64,000 nt of DNA from contig NZ_JASTWJ010000001.1 of assembly GCF_030499515.1 (NCBI RefSeq), positions 4,444,001 through 4,508,000 of the forward strand, read 5' to 3'. The translations under genes were made by a program, and so were the position numbers. Positions 34,271-42,179 of this stretch are shown here, in pieces; the first letter of the stretch is position 1; each line of letters begins with the position of its first letter. The notes below the pieces were generated by a model that saw nothing but the letters and a program-made list of their open reading frames with translations, was not told the DNA's origin and ran no database searches. The DNA comes from Streptomyces sp. DT2A-34 (GTDB taxonomy: Bacteria > Actinomycetota > Actinomycetes > Streptomycetales > Streptomycetaceae).

Positions 34271-35104
34271 ATGCTCTCGGTTGTGGAAAACCACTCCTTG
34301 CCCCGCACAGCGGCCTTCTTTGACCTGGACAAGACGGTCATTGCGAAGTCGAGCACGCTCACGTTCAGCAAGTCCTTCTACCAAGGCGGTCTGATCAACC
34401 GCAGGGCCGCCTTGCGGACCGCATATGCCCAGTTCGTCTTCCGCCTGGGCGGTATGGACCATGGCCAGATGGAGCGCACGCGCGAGTACCTCTCCGCGCT
34501 CGTCCGCGGCTGGAACGTCCAGCAGGTCAAGGAGATCGTCGCCGAGACGCTGCACGACCTGATCGACCCGATCATCTACGACGAGGCCGCCTCCCTCATC
34601 GAGGAGCACCACACCGCCGGCCGCGACGTCGTGATCGTTTCCACGTCGGGTGCCGAGGTGGTCGAGCCGATCGGCGAGTTGCTCGGCGCCGACCGCGTGG
34701 TGGCCACGCGCATGGTCGTGGGCGACGACGGCTGCTTCACCGGCGAGGTGGAGTACTACGCCTACGGCCCGACGAAGGCCGAGGCGATCAAGGAGCTGGC
34801 CGAGTCCGAGGGCTACGACCTCTCCCGCTGCTACGCCTACAGCGATTCAGCCACCGACCTGCCGATGCTTCAGTCCGTGGGCAACCCGCACGCCGTGAAC
34901 CCCGACCGCGCGCTGCGCCGCGAGGCACTCACGCGCGGGTGGCCGATTCTCGACTTCCACCGCCCGGTCCGGCTCAAGCAGCGGATTCCCTCCTTCTCCG
35001 TGCCGCCGCGACCCGCTCTTGTCGCGGCGGCAGCCGTAGGAGCCGCCGCGGCCACCGCAGGGCTGGTCTGGTACGCGAGTCGACGCCGTACGGCTCTCAC
35101 CTGA
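34271..35104 (+). CDS. HAD-IB family hydrolase with C-terminal membrane anchor
   Basis: A 277-residue phosphatase-like protein (SerB/HAD-IB type). Motif I is FFDLDKTVIA (both catalytic Asp residues), motif II VIVSTSG, the Lys of motif III lies in GPTKAEAIKEL, and motif IV is AYSDSATDLPML. A hydrophobic segment near the C-terminus (ALVAAAAVGAAAATAGLVWYA) with a basic end suggests tail anchoring in the membrane. ATG 34271 is preferred over upstream in-frame codons because the conserved family start is close to VENHSLPRTAAFFD. Homologues are annotated as morphological-differentiation-related; the substrate is unknown, with phospholipid head-group or phosphoserine-type substrates possible. Confidence 0.88.
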   Translation: MLSVVENHSLPRTAAFFDLDKTVIAKSSTLTFSKSFYQGGLINRRAALRTAYAQFVFRLGGMDHGQMERTREYLSALVRGWNVQQVKEIVAETLHDLIDPIIYDEAASLIEEHHTAGRDVVIVSTSGAEVVEPIGELLGADRVVATRMVVGDDGCFTGEVEYYAYGPTKAEAIKELAESEGYDLSRCYAYSDSATDLPMLQSVGNPHAVNPDRALRREALTRGWPILDFHRPVRLKQRIPSFSVPPRPALVAAAAVGAAAATAGLVWYASRRRTALT

Positions 35105-35284
35105 CCTGCGTCTCCCGGTTTCCGTGTGCCCAGTTCGAGGTATCGGCGCCCGTTTGACGCAGTTTTGAGAGCAAAAGTAAAGAACGGCAACCAGGCCTTC
35201 CGCTTGGTTGGGTCCTGGAGTACAAAGGACTCAACGGCCCGCGAGACCAAGGACATCCGCGAGGATCACCTTTAATACGCATTT

Positions 35285-35489
35285 GGCCCCACGGACCGAG
35301 CATGAACACCGGGCACCCACGCGACGTCGACCCGTCGATTACGGGCCAGCCACACCAGGTGACGGGCAAAGTTCCCCACCTGATGGGCAACATATCGAGG
35401 ACGCTTGGTAACCCGGTGGACATGCCAGCGGCGGTACGAATCCTCGTACCGCCGCAACTTATAAAAGCCCCCGTACGGGGGCTTTTATC
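35285..35489 (+). ncRNA. ssrS: Probable 6S RNA
   Basis: This gene-free interval between the HAD and Fic-like genes folds like 6S RNA. A long-range stem pairs 35300-35313 (GCATG-AA-CACCGGG) with 35412-35425 (CCCGGTG-GA-CATGC). Inside it a large open region leads to an apical hairpin, CAGGTG (35356-35361) with CACCTG (35377-35382). A 12-bp hairpin at 35428-35455 and a terminator at 35461-35488 follow. A TTTAAT box at 35271-35276 is a candidate -10. I recall that the S. coelicolor 6S RNA (scr3559) lies next to the equivalent HAD gene. The 5' end is estimated. Confidence 0.6.
35461..35488 (+). terminator. Perfect intrinsic terminator
   Basis: ATAAAAGCCCCC and its exact complement flank a GTAC loop, with T-runs on both strands. 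It can stop transcription from either side and closes the probable 6S RNA. Confidence 0.9.
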
Positions 35490-35617
35490 GTGCCCTACGA
35501 CTCTCGGACCGCCGTACGACGCCTCACGCGCGCGTGCGCTACGACGGACCCACACCTCTTGCGTCACGTCGCCCCACACGCGCGTGCGTCACCACGACCC
35601 ACACTCGCTCACGCGCG

Positions 35618-36442
35618 TTACGCCGCCCCGCGCTGCAGCGCCTCGCACACCGCCGTCGACTCGCGTGCGCCGAGCTGGATGGCCTTGCCGCAGTGGGCGA
35701 TCCAGGCGGCCATGCCCTCGGGGGTGCCGGAGACATAGCCGTCCAGCGCCGCCAGATAGGCCGCGCGGCCCAGTTCGGCGTGGCCGGCCTCCGCCGGGCA
35801 GACGGACTTCGGGTCGAGGCCGCTGCCGACCAGGACGATGCGCTCGGCCGCGCGCGCGACGAGGCCGTTGCGGGAAGTGAAGGGGCGCAGCGCGAGGATC
35901 TCGCCGTGCACGACAGCGGCCGTCACCAGGGCGGGCGCCGATCCACCGGCGATGATCAGCTCGGACAGGCCTTCCAGGCGGCCGTGCACCTCCGCCGCGC
36001 TCGGCAGCGGCAGCTCGACCAGCGGCTCTTCGACCGACTCGCCCTCCTGGCGCGGTCGCCCGACCTTGTCGTCCTTGCTCGCCGCCGCCACCAGGTGCAG
36101 CCGCGCCAGCACCCGAAGCGGTGACTGCCGCCAGATGGACAGCAGTTGGCCCGCCTCGGCCGTGAGCCGCAGGGCCGCACCCATGACGCGCGCCTCGTCG
36201 TCACCGCTGAAGTCGGTACGCCGACGCACCTCTTCGAGCGCCCAGTCGGCACCCGACAGCGCCCCGGAACCACGGGCGCCACGCAGGGCCGCCTCGGAGG
36301 TGATCTCGTTGCTGCGACGCCGCATGATCCGGTGCCCGTAGACCCGGTCCACGGCCTTGCGCACGGACTCCACGGACTCGGGCACACCGGGCAGTGAACC
36401 GAGGGCCGCGAGCGGATCGGCGGTCGCACCTGTCGTACTCAT
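35618..36442 (-). CDS. Fic-fold protein with degenerate catalytic motif
   Basis: A 274-residue helical protein starting at ATG 36442 (MSTTGATADPLAAL). The segment GEILALRPFTSRNGLVARAAERIVL aligns with the Fic motif HPFxxGNGRxxR, but the catalytic His is Arg or absent and GNGR has become RNGL, so AMP transfer is doubtful. The helix before it (ALVTAAVVHGEIL) matches the Fic core. In Streptomyces this gene is often annotated as an oxidoreductase, for which I see no cofactor motif. It is divergent from the CooC-like ATPase gene over about 100 bp, suggesting shared regulation. Confidence 0.65.
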   Translation of the reverse strand: MSTTGATADPLAALGSLPGVPESVESVRKAVDRVYGHRIMRRRSNEITSEAALRGARGSGALSGADWALEEVRRRTDFSGDDEARVMGAALRLTAEAGQLLSIWRQSPLRVLARLHLVAAASKDDKVGRPRQEGESVEEPLVELPLPSAAEVHGRLEGLSELIIAGGSAPALVTAAVVHGEILALRPFTSRNGLVARAAERIVLVGSGLDPKSVCPAEAGHAELGRAAYLAALDGYVSGTPEGMAAWIAHCGKAIQLGARESTAVCEALQRGAA

Positions 36443-36543
36443 GAGTACGACATTACGCACCCCGGGCCCGCACCCCACGATCGAGTGGCCTTCTTCACGC
36501 ACGCCTGCCACATACAGCTATCGTCCCACTACCCTTCGTGAAC

Positions 36544-37566
36544 ATGAAAATTGCTTTCGTCGGGAAGGGCGGCAGCGGCAAGACCACCCTGTCCTCCCTG
36601 TTCGTCCGCCACCTCGCCGCCACAGGCGCGCCGGTCGTCGCCGTTGACGCCGATATCAACCAGCACCTGGGAGCCGCGCTCGGCCTCGACGAGAGGGAGG
36701 CCGCCGCGCTGCCCGCGATGGGCGAGCGGCTGCCGCTGATCAAGGACTACCTGCGCGGCTCCAATCCGCGGATCGCCTCCGCCCAGACGATGATCAAGAC
36801 GACGCCGCCCGGCGAGGGATCGCGGCTGCTGCGGGTGTGCGAGAACAATCCGGTGTACGACGCCTGCGCCCGGCCGGTGGAACTCGACGGCGGCGCCGTC
36901 CGTTTGATGGTCACCGGCCCCTTCACGGACTCCGACCTGGGGGTCGCCTGCTACCACTCCAAGACGGGTGCGGTGGAGCTGTTCCTGAACCACCTCGTGG
37001 ACGGCCCCGACGAGTACGTCGTGGTCGACATGACGGCGGGCTCGGACTCCTTCGCCTCCGGCATGTTCACCCGTTTCGACATCACGTTCCTCGTCGCCGA
37101 GCCGACCCGGAAGGGGGTATGCGTCTATCGCCAGTACAAGGACTACGCCCGCGACTTCGGTGTCGTCCTGAAGGTCGTCGGCAACAAGGTGCAGGGGCAG
37201 GACGACCTCGACTTCCTCCGCGCCGAGGTCGGGGACGACCTGCTGGTGACCGTCGGGCACTCGGACTGGGTGCGCGCCATGGAGAAGGGCCGCCCGCCCC
37301 GGTTCGAGCTCCTGGAGGACGCCAACCACCTCGCCCTGCGCCGGCTGCGCACGACCGTGGACGCGACGTACGAGCTGCGGGACTGGGAGCGCTATACGCG
37401 CCAGATGGTGCACTTCCATCTGAAGAACGCCCAGTCCTGGGGAAACGAGCGCGCCGGGGCCGACCTGACGGCGCAGATCGACCCCGGGTTCGTGCTCGGT
37501 GAGGCACGCGGTGAGAGCATGACCGGCCTGCGTAAGGGCAACTCGCCTCTGACTGCTCCTGCTTGA
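36544..37566 (+). CDS. CooC/MinD-like P-loop ATPase
   Basis: A 340-residue SIMIBI ATPase. The deviant Walker A GKGGSGKTT is at residues 7-15, followed by VVAVDADINQHLG (switch I) and YVVVDMTAGSD (switch II). The length and the FLVAEPTRKGV segment fit the CooC/ArsA-like group that load metals or dissociate complexes. A Cys near ENNPVYDACARPVEL could be functional. I start at ATG 36544; a GTG two codons earlier (36538) is equally possible, and no clear ribosome site precedes either, so the message may be leaderless. The partner protein is unknown. Confidence 0.82.
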   Translation: MKIAFVGKGGSGKTTLSSLFVRHLAATGAPVVAVDADINQHLGAALGLDEREAAALPAMGERLPLIKDYLRGSNPRIASAQTMIKTTPPGEGSRLLRVCENNPVYDACARPVELDGGAVRLMVTGPFTDSDLGVACYHSKTGAVELFLNHLVDGPDEYVVVDMTAGSDSFASGMFTRFDITFLVAEPTRKGVCVYRQYKDYARDFGVVLKVVGNKVQGQDDLDFLRAEVGDDLLVTVGHSDWVRAMEKGRPPRFELLEDANHLALRRLRTTVDATYELRDWERYTRQMVHFHLKNAQSWGNERAGADLTAQIDPGFVLGEARGESMTGLRKGNSPLTAPA

Positions 37567-37601
37567 CCGCTCCGGCTGCTCCTGCTTGACCGCTCTGACT
37601 G

Positions 37602-38930
37602 CTACTGCTTGACCGCCGGCGCCCCGGGCGCCCCCTTCGGGGCCGGGGCGGGGCGCCCCGAGAGGAAGGACGCCCAGCCCTGCTTCGGGGCCTCGCCGAC
37701 CCCGAGCGTGCGCAGCTTCTTCAGGACCGTCGGGTCCTGGGCGTCCAGCCAGTCGGCGAGCTGCCGGAAGGAGACGCAGCGCACGTCGGGCTTGTTGCAG
37801 ACGGCCTCGACGACGTCCTCGACGGCGCGCATGTAGGTGCCGCCGTTCCAGGACTCGAAGTGGTTGCCGATGATCAGGGGCGCTCGGTTGCCGTCGTAGG
37901 CCCGGCCGAAGCCCATGAGCAGGCCGTCCCGCATCTGGTCGCCCCAGAAGGCGTACTTGGCGGGGTCGCCCTGGCTCGTGGTGCCCGACTGGTTGACCAT
38001 GAAGTTGTAGTCCATGGTGAGCTGCTCGTAGGAGTGCCCGGGGAAGGGCACGAGCTGCATCGACAGGTCCCACAGGCCCCCCTTCTTCGCGGGCCAGACC
38101 TGATTGTTGACGCCGCTCGAGTCATAGCGGAAGCCCATCTCGCGGGCGGCCTTGACGAAGTTCTTCCGGCCTTCCAGACAGGGCGTGCGGGCGCCGATGA
38201 GTTCCTTGTCGTAGTCGAAGGGCAGGGGGGCCGCGTTCGCCATGCCGGTGTTGGTCTTCCAGGACTTCACGAACCTCTTCGCCTGGGTGATCTCGTCCTT
38301 CCACTCCTCGACCGACCATTCGCCGACTCCGCCGCCGCTGCCGCAGAAGTGGCCGTTGAAGTGGGTGCCGATCTCGTTGCCCTCGAGCCATGCCAGACGC
38401 AGCTGCTTCACGGTGTCGGCGATGCCCTCCGCGTCGTTGAAGCCGATGTCCGAGCGACCCGGGGAGTGCTGCGGCGGGCGGTACAGGTCACGCTTGTGGT
38501 CCGGCAGCATGTACACGCCGCTGAGAAAGTACGTCATCGTCGCGTTGTTCGCCTTGGCGACCCCGCGGAAGTGGGAGAACAGCCTCTGGCCGTCCTCGCC
38601 GGCGCCGTCCCAGGAGAACACCACGAACTGCGGGGGCTTCTGACCTGACCTCAGGCGTTCGGGTCTGGGCAGGTGTGGCTGCGCTCCGGTGTACGCGGTG
38701 GACCCGTCGCCGATCAGGCGGACCGCGCTGTGGGGCGCGGGCGCCGCCGGCTGCGGCTTCTGCGGTCCGGGCGCCCCCTGCCGGATCGGCTCGGTGCCGG
38801 TCGAGCAACCGGCGAGTGATACGGCGCAGACCGCGGCGATCGCGGTACCCGCGGCGATCCTGTGCGTCACGACGACCCCGTGCGTCGCGGAAATCCTGCG
38901 GGGGGCGGCGAACCTGCGGGTGGCGGCCAT
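37602..38930 (-). CDS. Lipoprotein with polysaccharide-deacetylase-like fold
   Basis: A 442-residue exported protein. A signal peptide with hydrophobic core AAGTAIAAVCAVSLAGC ends at a lipobox Cys near residue 42. The mature domain begins QFVVFSWDGAGED, where the Asp matches the first NodB metal ligand region, and continues with EGNEIGTHFNGHFCGSGG, supplying a His-x3-His pair. The motif order differs from classical NodB esterases, so a carbohydrate deacetylase role is likely but unproven. It is divergent from the SulP fusion gene, with an AT-rich spacer between them. Confidence 0.75.
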   Translation of the reverse strand: MAATRRFAAPRRISATHGVVVTHRIAAGTAIAAVCAVSLAGCSTGTEPIRQGAPGPQKPQPAAPAPHSAVRLIGDGSTAYTGAQPHLPRPERLRSGQKPPQFVVFSWDGAGEDGQRLFSHFRGVAKANNATMTYFLSGVYMLPDHKRDLYRPPQHSPGRSDIGFNDAEGIADTVKQLRLAWLEGNEIGTHFNGHFCGSGGGVGEWSVEEWKDEITQAKRFVKSWKTNTGMANAAPLPFDYDKELIGARTPCLEGRKNFVKAAREMGFRYDSSGVNNQVWPAKKGGLWDLSMQLVPFPGHSYEQLTMDYNFMVNQSGTTSQGDPAKYAFWGDQMRDGLLMGFGRAYDGNRAPLIIGNHFESWNGGTYMRAVEDVVEAVCNKPDVRCVSFRQLADWLDAQDPTVLKKLRTLGVGEAPKQGWASFLSGRPAPAPKGAPGAPAVKQ

Positions 38931-39229
38931 GTTCCGTCCACCTTCTTCCTTCTCTCGGGTGCCGGCAGCGCCGCCAAGGTCGCACGGGACCGAGAAGGAA
39001 TTAGTACGACAAGCCGACTAATGAGCCACTTCACTCCTTAGGAGGATTTATTAGTCCATTTGCTCGGAAAATCTATTCCGGGCCTTTACTCTGCATTACG
39101 ATCCGTTTACCGAGTGTTGATGCATCCCGCCGCTGCATGCCGTGACCACACGGCCGCGACCCGACCCCTCGCCCAGGAGCGAGGGACCACCAGATCCGCG
39201 ACCGCGCTGCCCCGGAGGAGACGGGAAAC
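38931..39229. promoter_or_regulatory. AT-rich divergent promoter region with TTAGT/ACTAA motifs
   Basis: Between the divergent lipoprotein and SulP genes, TTAGT at 39001-39005 and ACTAA at 39017-39021 form an inverted repeat, and TTAGT recurs at 39051-39055. TTAGGAGGA lies between them. The region is strikingly AT-rich for this chromosome. The motifs could be a regulator's operator; no regulator can be named. Confidence 0.4.
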
Positions 39230-41839
39230 ATGTCTGCCTGCGTCCCCACCCGCGCCGACGACCCACGTCGAGAGAAGCGCATCCACGAGCCCCACAGTCC
39301 GCCCCCGACCCGGCCCCGCCGCTTCCGCATCGCGGGCGCCGATGTGTCGGCCTCGATCGCGGTCTTCCTGATCGCACTGCCCCTGTCCCTCGGCATCGCC
39401 CTGGCCACCGGCGCGCCCCTCCAGGCCGGCCTCGTCGCCGCCGCCGTCGGAGGCATCGTCGTCGGATGGCTCGGCGGCTCGCCCCTCCAGGTCAGCGGTC
39501 CCGCCGCCGGGCTCACCGTCGTCACCGCCGACCTCATCCAGCGCTACGGCTGGCGGACGACCTGCGCCATCACCGTGCTGGCCGGCCTCGCCCAACTGGG
39601 CCTGGGCTGCCTGCGCGTGGCCCGCAGCGCCCTCGCCGTCAGCCCCGCCATCGTGCACGGCATGCTCGCCGGCATCGGTGTCACCATCGCCGTGGCGCAG
39701 CTGCACATCGTCCTGGGCAGCACCCCGCAGAGCGCCGTCCTCGACAACCTCCGGGCGCTGCCCGCCCAGTTGGCGAACGTGCACCCGGCCGCCGTGTCGG
39801 TGAGCGCGCTGACACTGGCCCTGCTGCTGCTCTGGCCTCGCATCCCCGGGCGCGTCGGACGCCTCCTGCGCAAGGTCCCCGCCCCGCTCGTCGCCGTCAC
39901 CGGTGCCACCGCCACCGCCTCGCTCGCCGGGCTCACCCTGCCCAAGGTCGACCTGCCGTCCTGGAGCAGCCACGCCTTGGCCGGGCTCCCCGAGGGCTCG
40001 GTGCTCGGGCTCGCCGCCGCCGTGCTCACCATCACGTTGGTGTGCAGCGTGCAGTCGCTGCTCGGGGCGGTCGCGGTGGACAAGCTGGTCGCCTCCCGTC
40101 CCGATCTGGTCGCCGCCCGCCCCGGCCAGTCCGCTCGCGTCGGCCGCTCCAATCTGGACTGCGAACTGCTCGGACAGGGCGCCGCGAACATCGTCTCCGG
40201 CACCCTCGGCGGCCTGCCCGTGGCCGGGGTGGCGGTGCGAAGTTCGGCGAATGTGCAAGCCGGTGCCGTGAGCCGGAACTCCACGATGCTGCACGGCGTT
40301 TTCGTAGTAGTCGCCGCGCTGCTGATGGTCCCGATCCTGGAGCTCATCCCGCTCGCCTCGCTCGCCGCCCTGGTGATGGCCGTCGGCATCCAGATGGTGT
40401 CCCTGCACCACATCCGCACGGTGACCCGCCACCGAGAGGTGCTGGTGTACGCCGTCACCACCCTCGGCGTGGTGTTCTTCGGCGTCCTGGAGGGCGTGGC
40501 GGTAGGCATCGCCATGGCCGTCGCCGTCGCCCTGCACCGCCTCACCCGCACCCGGATCACGCATGACGAGAAGGAAGGAGTCCATCACGTACATGTACGA
40601 GGGCAGCTGACGTTCCTCGCGGTGCCACGGCTCAGCCGGGCCCTGCATCTCGTACCCCAAGGCGCTGACGTCGTCGTGGAGTTGGACGGTTCGTTCATGG
40701 ACCACGCGGCGTACGAGTCACTGCAGGACTGGCAGAACACGCACACCGCGCACGGCGGCTCCGTCGAGCTGATCGGCCGCAGGGCCGGGGTCCGGATCGG
40801 CGAGCCGACGGGACCGGTCGGCCTCCATCTCGACGCCGGGAGGAACGCCGCCGAGTCGGCCGACTGCCGGTGTCACCCCTGGACGGCCTGGCGCAACCAC
40901 CAGTGCGAGATCCCGGAGTCCGTCACGTCCCAGGACGGACACCCCGGGGAGGCGCGGGCGACCGGGACCGGCGATGGCGAGAGCGACAGGGCCGGCGACG
41001 TGCCCTGCGACAGCGACGCCCCCAGTACCGCGGGCGAGCTCGACGCGGTCGGCGAGGCCGGCGGTGCCGACGGGCCCGCCCGGCCCGGCCGACCCGGTGA
41101 GAGCAGAGCCGACGGGTCCGGCGGAGCCGAAGGGAGTCGACCGAGCGCACGTCAACTGGCACGCGGCATCAGCGCGTTCCAGCGCAACACCGCACCCCTG
41201 GTGCGGAGCGAGCTGGCGCGGCTGGCGCGTGAGGGGCAGCAGCCCTCCCAGCTGTTCCTGACCTGCGCGGACTCACGGCTGGTCACGTCGATGATCACCT
41301 CCAGTGGTCCAGGCGACCTGTTCGTGGTGCGCAACGTCGGCAACCTCGTTCCTCCCCCAGCCAACGCCGAGAGGTGCCCCCAGCCCGGCCAGGAGAGCGG
41401 GGACGACTCGGTGGCGGCGGCGATCGAGTACGCCGTGGACGTGCTGCAGGTGCGGTCCATCACGGTGTGCGGGCACTCGGGGTGCGGGGCCATGCAGGCG
41501 CTGCTCAACTCCGAGCCCGGTGGTCCGCAGACCCCGCTGCGGCGGTGGCTGCGGCACGGGCTGCCGAGCCTGGAGCGGATGTCCGACGAGAGCCGGCCGT
41601 GGCCCAGACTCGCCGGGCGGGCACCGGCCGACGCGGTCGAGCAGCTCTGCCTGACCAACGTGGTCCAGCAGTTGGAGCACCTGCGCGCCCACGAGTCGGT
41701 GGCCCAAGCCCTGCGGGCGGGGGTGCTGGAGCTGCACGGGATGTACTTCCACGTGGGCGAGGCGCAGGCGTATCTGCTCGCCGAGGGGAACGAGGACGAG
41801 GTGTTCGACGACGTGGGCGTGGCGGATCTGTCGGCTTGA
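39230..41839 (+). CDS. SulP-family anion transporter fused to beta-carbonic anhydrase
   Basis: An 869-residue fusion. Residues about 35-420 carry the SulP membrane domain (SASIAVFLIALPLSLGIALATG, LQVSGPAAGLTVV). A STAS domain follows at about 440-540 (VRGQLTFLAVPRLSRAL, VELDGSFMDHAAYESL). After a charged linker the last 230 residues are a beta-class carbonic anhydrase: CADSR near 678 gives the zinc Cys and the Asp-Arg pair, and CGHSGCGAM near 747 gives His and Cys. The natural reading is bicarbonate transport coupled to CO2/bicarbonate interconversion. GGAGG upstream supports ATG 39230. A hairpin terminator follows the stop. Confidence 0.93.
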   Translation: MSACVPTRADDPRREKRIHEPHSPPPTRPRRFRIAGADVSASIAVFLIALPLSLGIALATGAPLQAGLVAAAVGGIVVGWLGGSPLQVSGPAAGLTVVTADLIQRYGWRTTCAITVLAGLAQLGLGCLRVARSALAVSPAIVHGMLAGIGVTIAVAQLHIVLGSTPQSAVLDNLRALPAQLANVHPAAVSVSALTLALLLLWPRIPGRVGRLLRKVPAPLVAVTGATATASLAGLTLPKVDLPSWSSHALAGLPEGSVLGLAAAVLTITLVCSVQSLLGAVAVDKLVASRPDLVAARPGQSARVGRSNLDCELLGQGAANIVSGTLGGLPVAGVAVRSSANVQAGAVSRNSTMLHGVFVVVAALLMVPILELIPLASLAALVMAVGIQMVSLHHIRTVTRHREVLVYAVTTLGVVFFGVLEGVAVGIAMAVAVALHRLTRTRITHDEKEGVHHVHVRGQLTFLAVPRLSRALHLVPQGADVVVELDGSFMDHAAYESLQDWQNTHTAHGGSVELIGRRAGVRIGEPTGPVGLHLDAGRNAAESADCRCHPWTAWRNHQCEIPESVTSQDGHPGEARATGTGDGESDRAGDVPCDSDAPSTAGELDAVGEAGGADGPARPGRPGESRADGSGGAEGSRPSARQLARGISAFQRNTAPLVRSELARLAREGQQPSQLFLTCADSRLVTSMITSSGPGDLFVVRNVGNLVPPPANAERCPQPGQESGDDSVAAAIEYAVDVLQVRSITVCGHSGCGAMQALLNSEPGGPQTPLRRWLRHGLPSLERMSDESRPWPRLAGRAPADAVEQLCLTNVVQQLEHLRAHESVAQALRAGVLELHGMYFHVGEAQAYLLAEGNEDEVFDDVGVADLSA

Positions 41840-41852
41840 GGCGGAGAGGTGC

Positions 41853-41885
41853 GCGCGGCCCCGCTCGACGCGGGGCCGCGCTTCA
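41853..41885 (+). terminator. Terminator after the SulP-carbonic anhydrase gene
   Basis: Arms GCGCGGCCCCG (41853-41863) and CGGGGCCGCGC (41871-41881) form an 11-bp GC stem followed by TTC, 13 bp past the stop codon. Confidence 0.8.
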
Positions 41886-42128
41886 TGTGAAGGGGCCGAC
41901 GGCCCCGGAGTGTGATCCGGAATGTGAAAGGGATTACAGAGCTGAACCGCGTCCGTGCGGCGTCCGTGGGAACGGATGACCCCCGGCGCCGAAAGAACCT
42001 CCGGGCCGCCCTGGCCCACCTTGCCGATAGGTCTAAACCAATTTTTCCGTCGACCCTTGTCATCGGACCCCCGGGTCTGATGAGCTGTGGCCTGGGACAC
42101 AACGGACACCCTGGGAAAGGGAGATGTC

Positions 42129-42179
42129 GTGAGCAACGAAAGCCTGGCCAACCTGCTGAGGGAGGAGATGGGACAGTGA
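42129..42179 (+). CDS. 16-residue leader peptide resembling the AcsA N-terminus
   Basis: GTG 42129 with AAAGGGAG upstream encodes [16 protein letters not shown] and stops at 42177-42179, overlapping the acsA start codon (GTGA). The peptide closely resembles the beginning of the following protein ([14 protein letters not shown]). The duplicated unit includes the ribosome-binding site. As I recall, acetyl-CoA synthetase in other streptomycetes itself begins [16 protein letters not shown], so this is probably a tandem duplication of the gene's 5' end that now serves as a coupled leader. Confidence 0.55.
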   Translation: MSNESLANLLREEMGQ

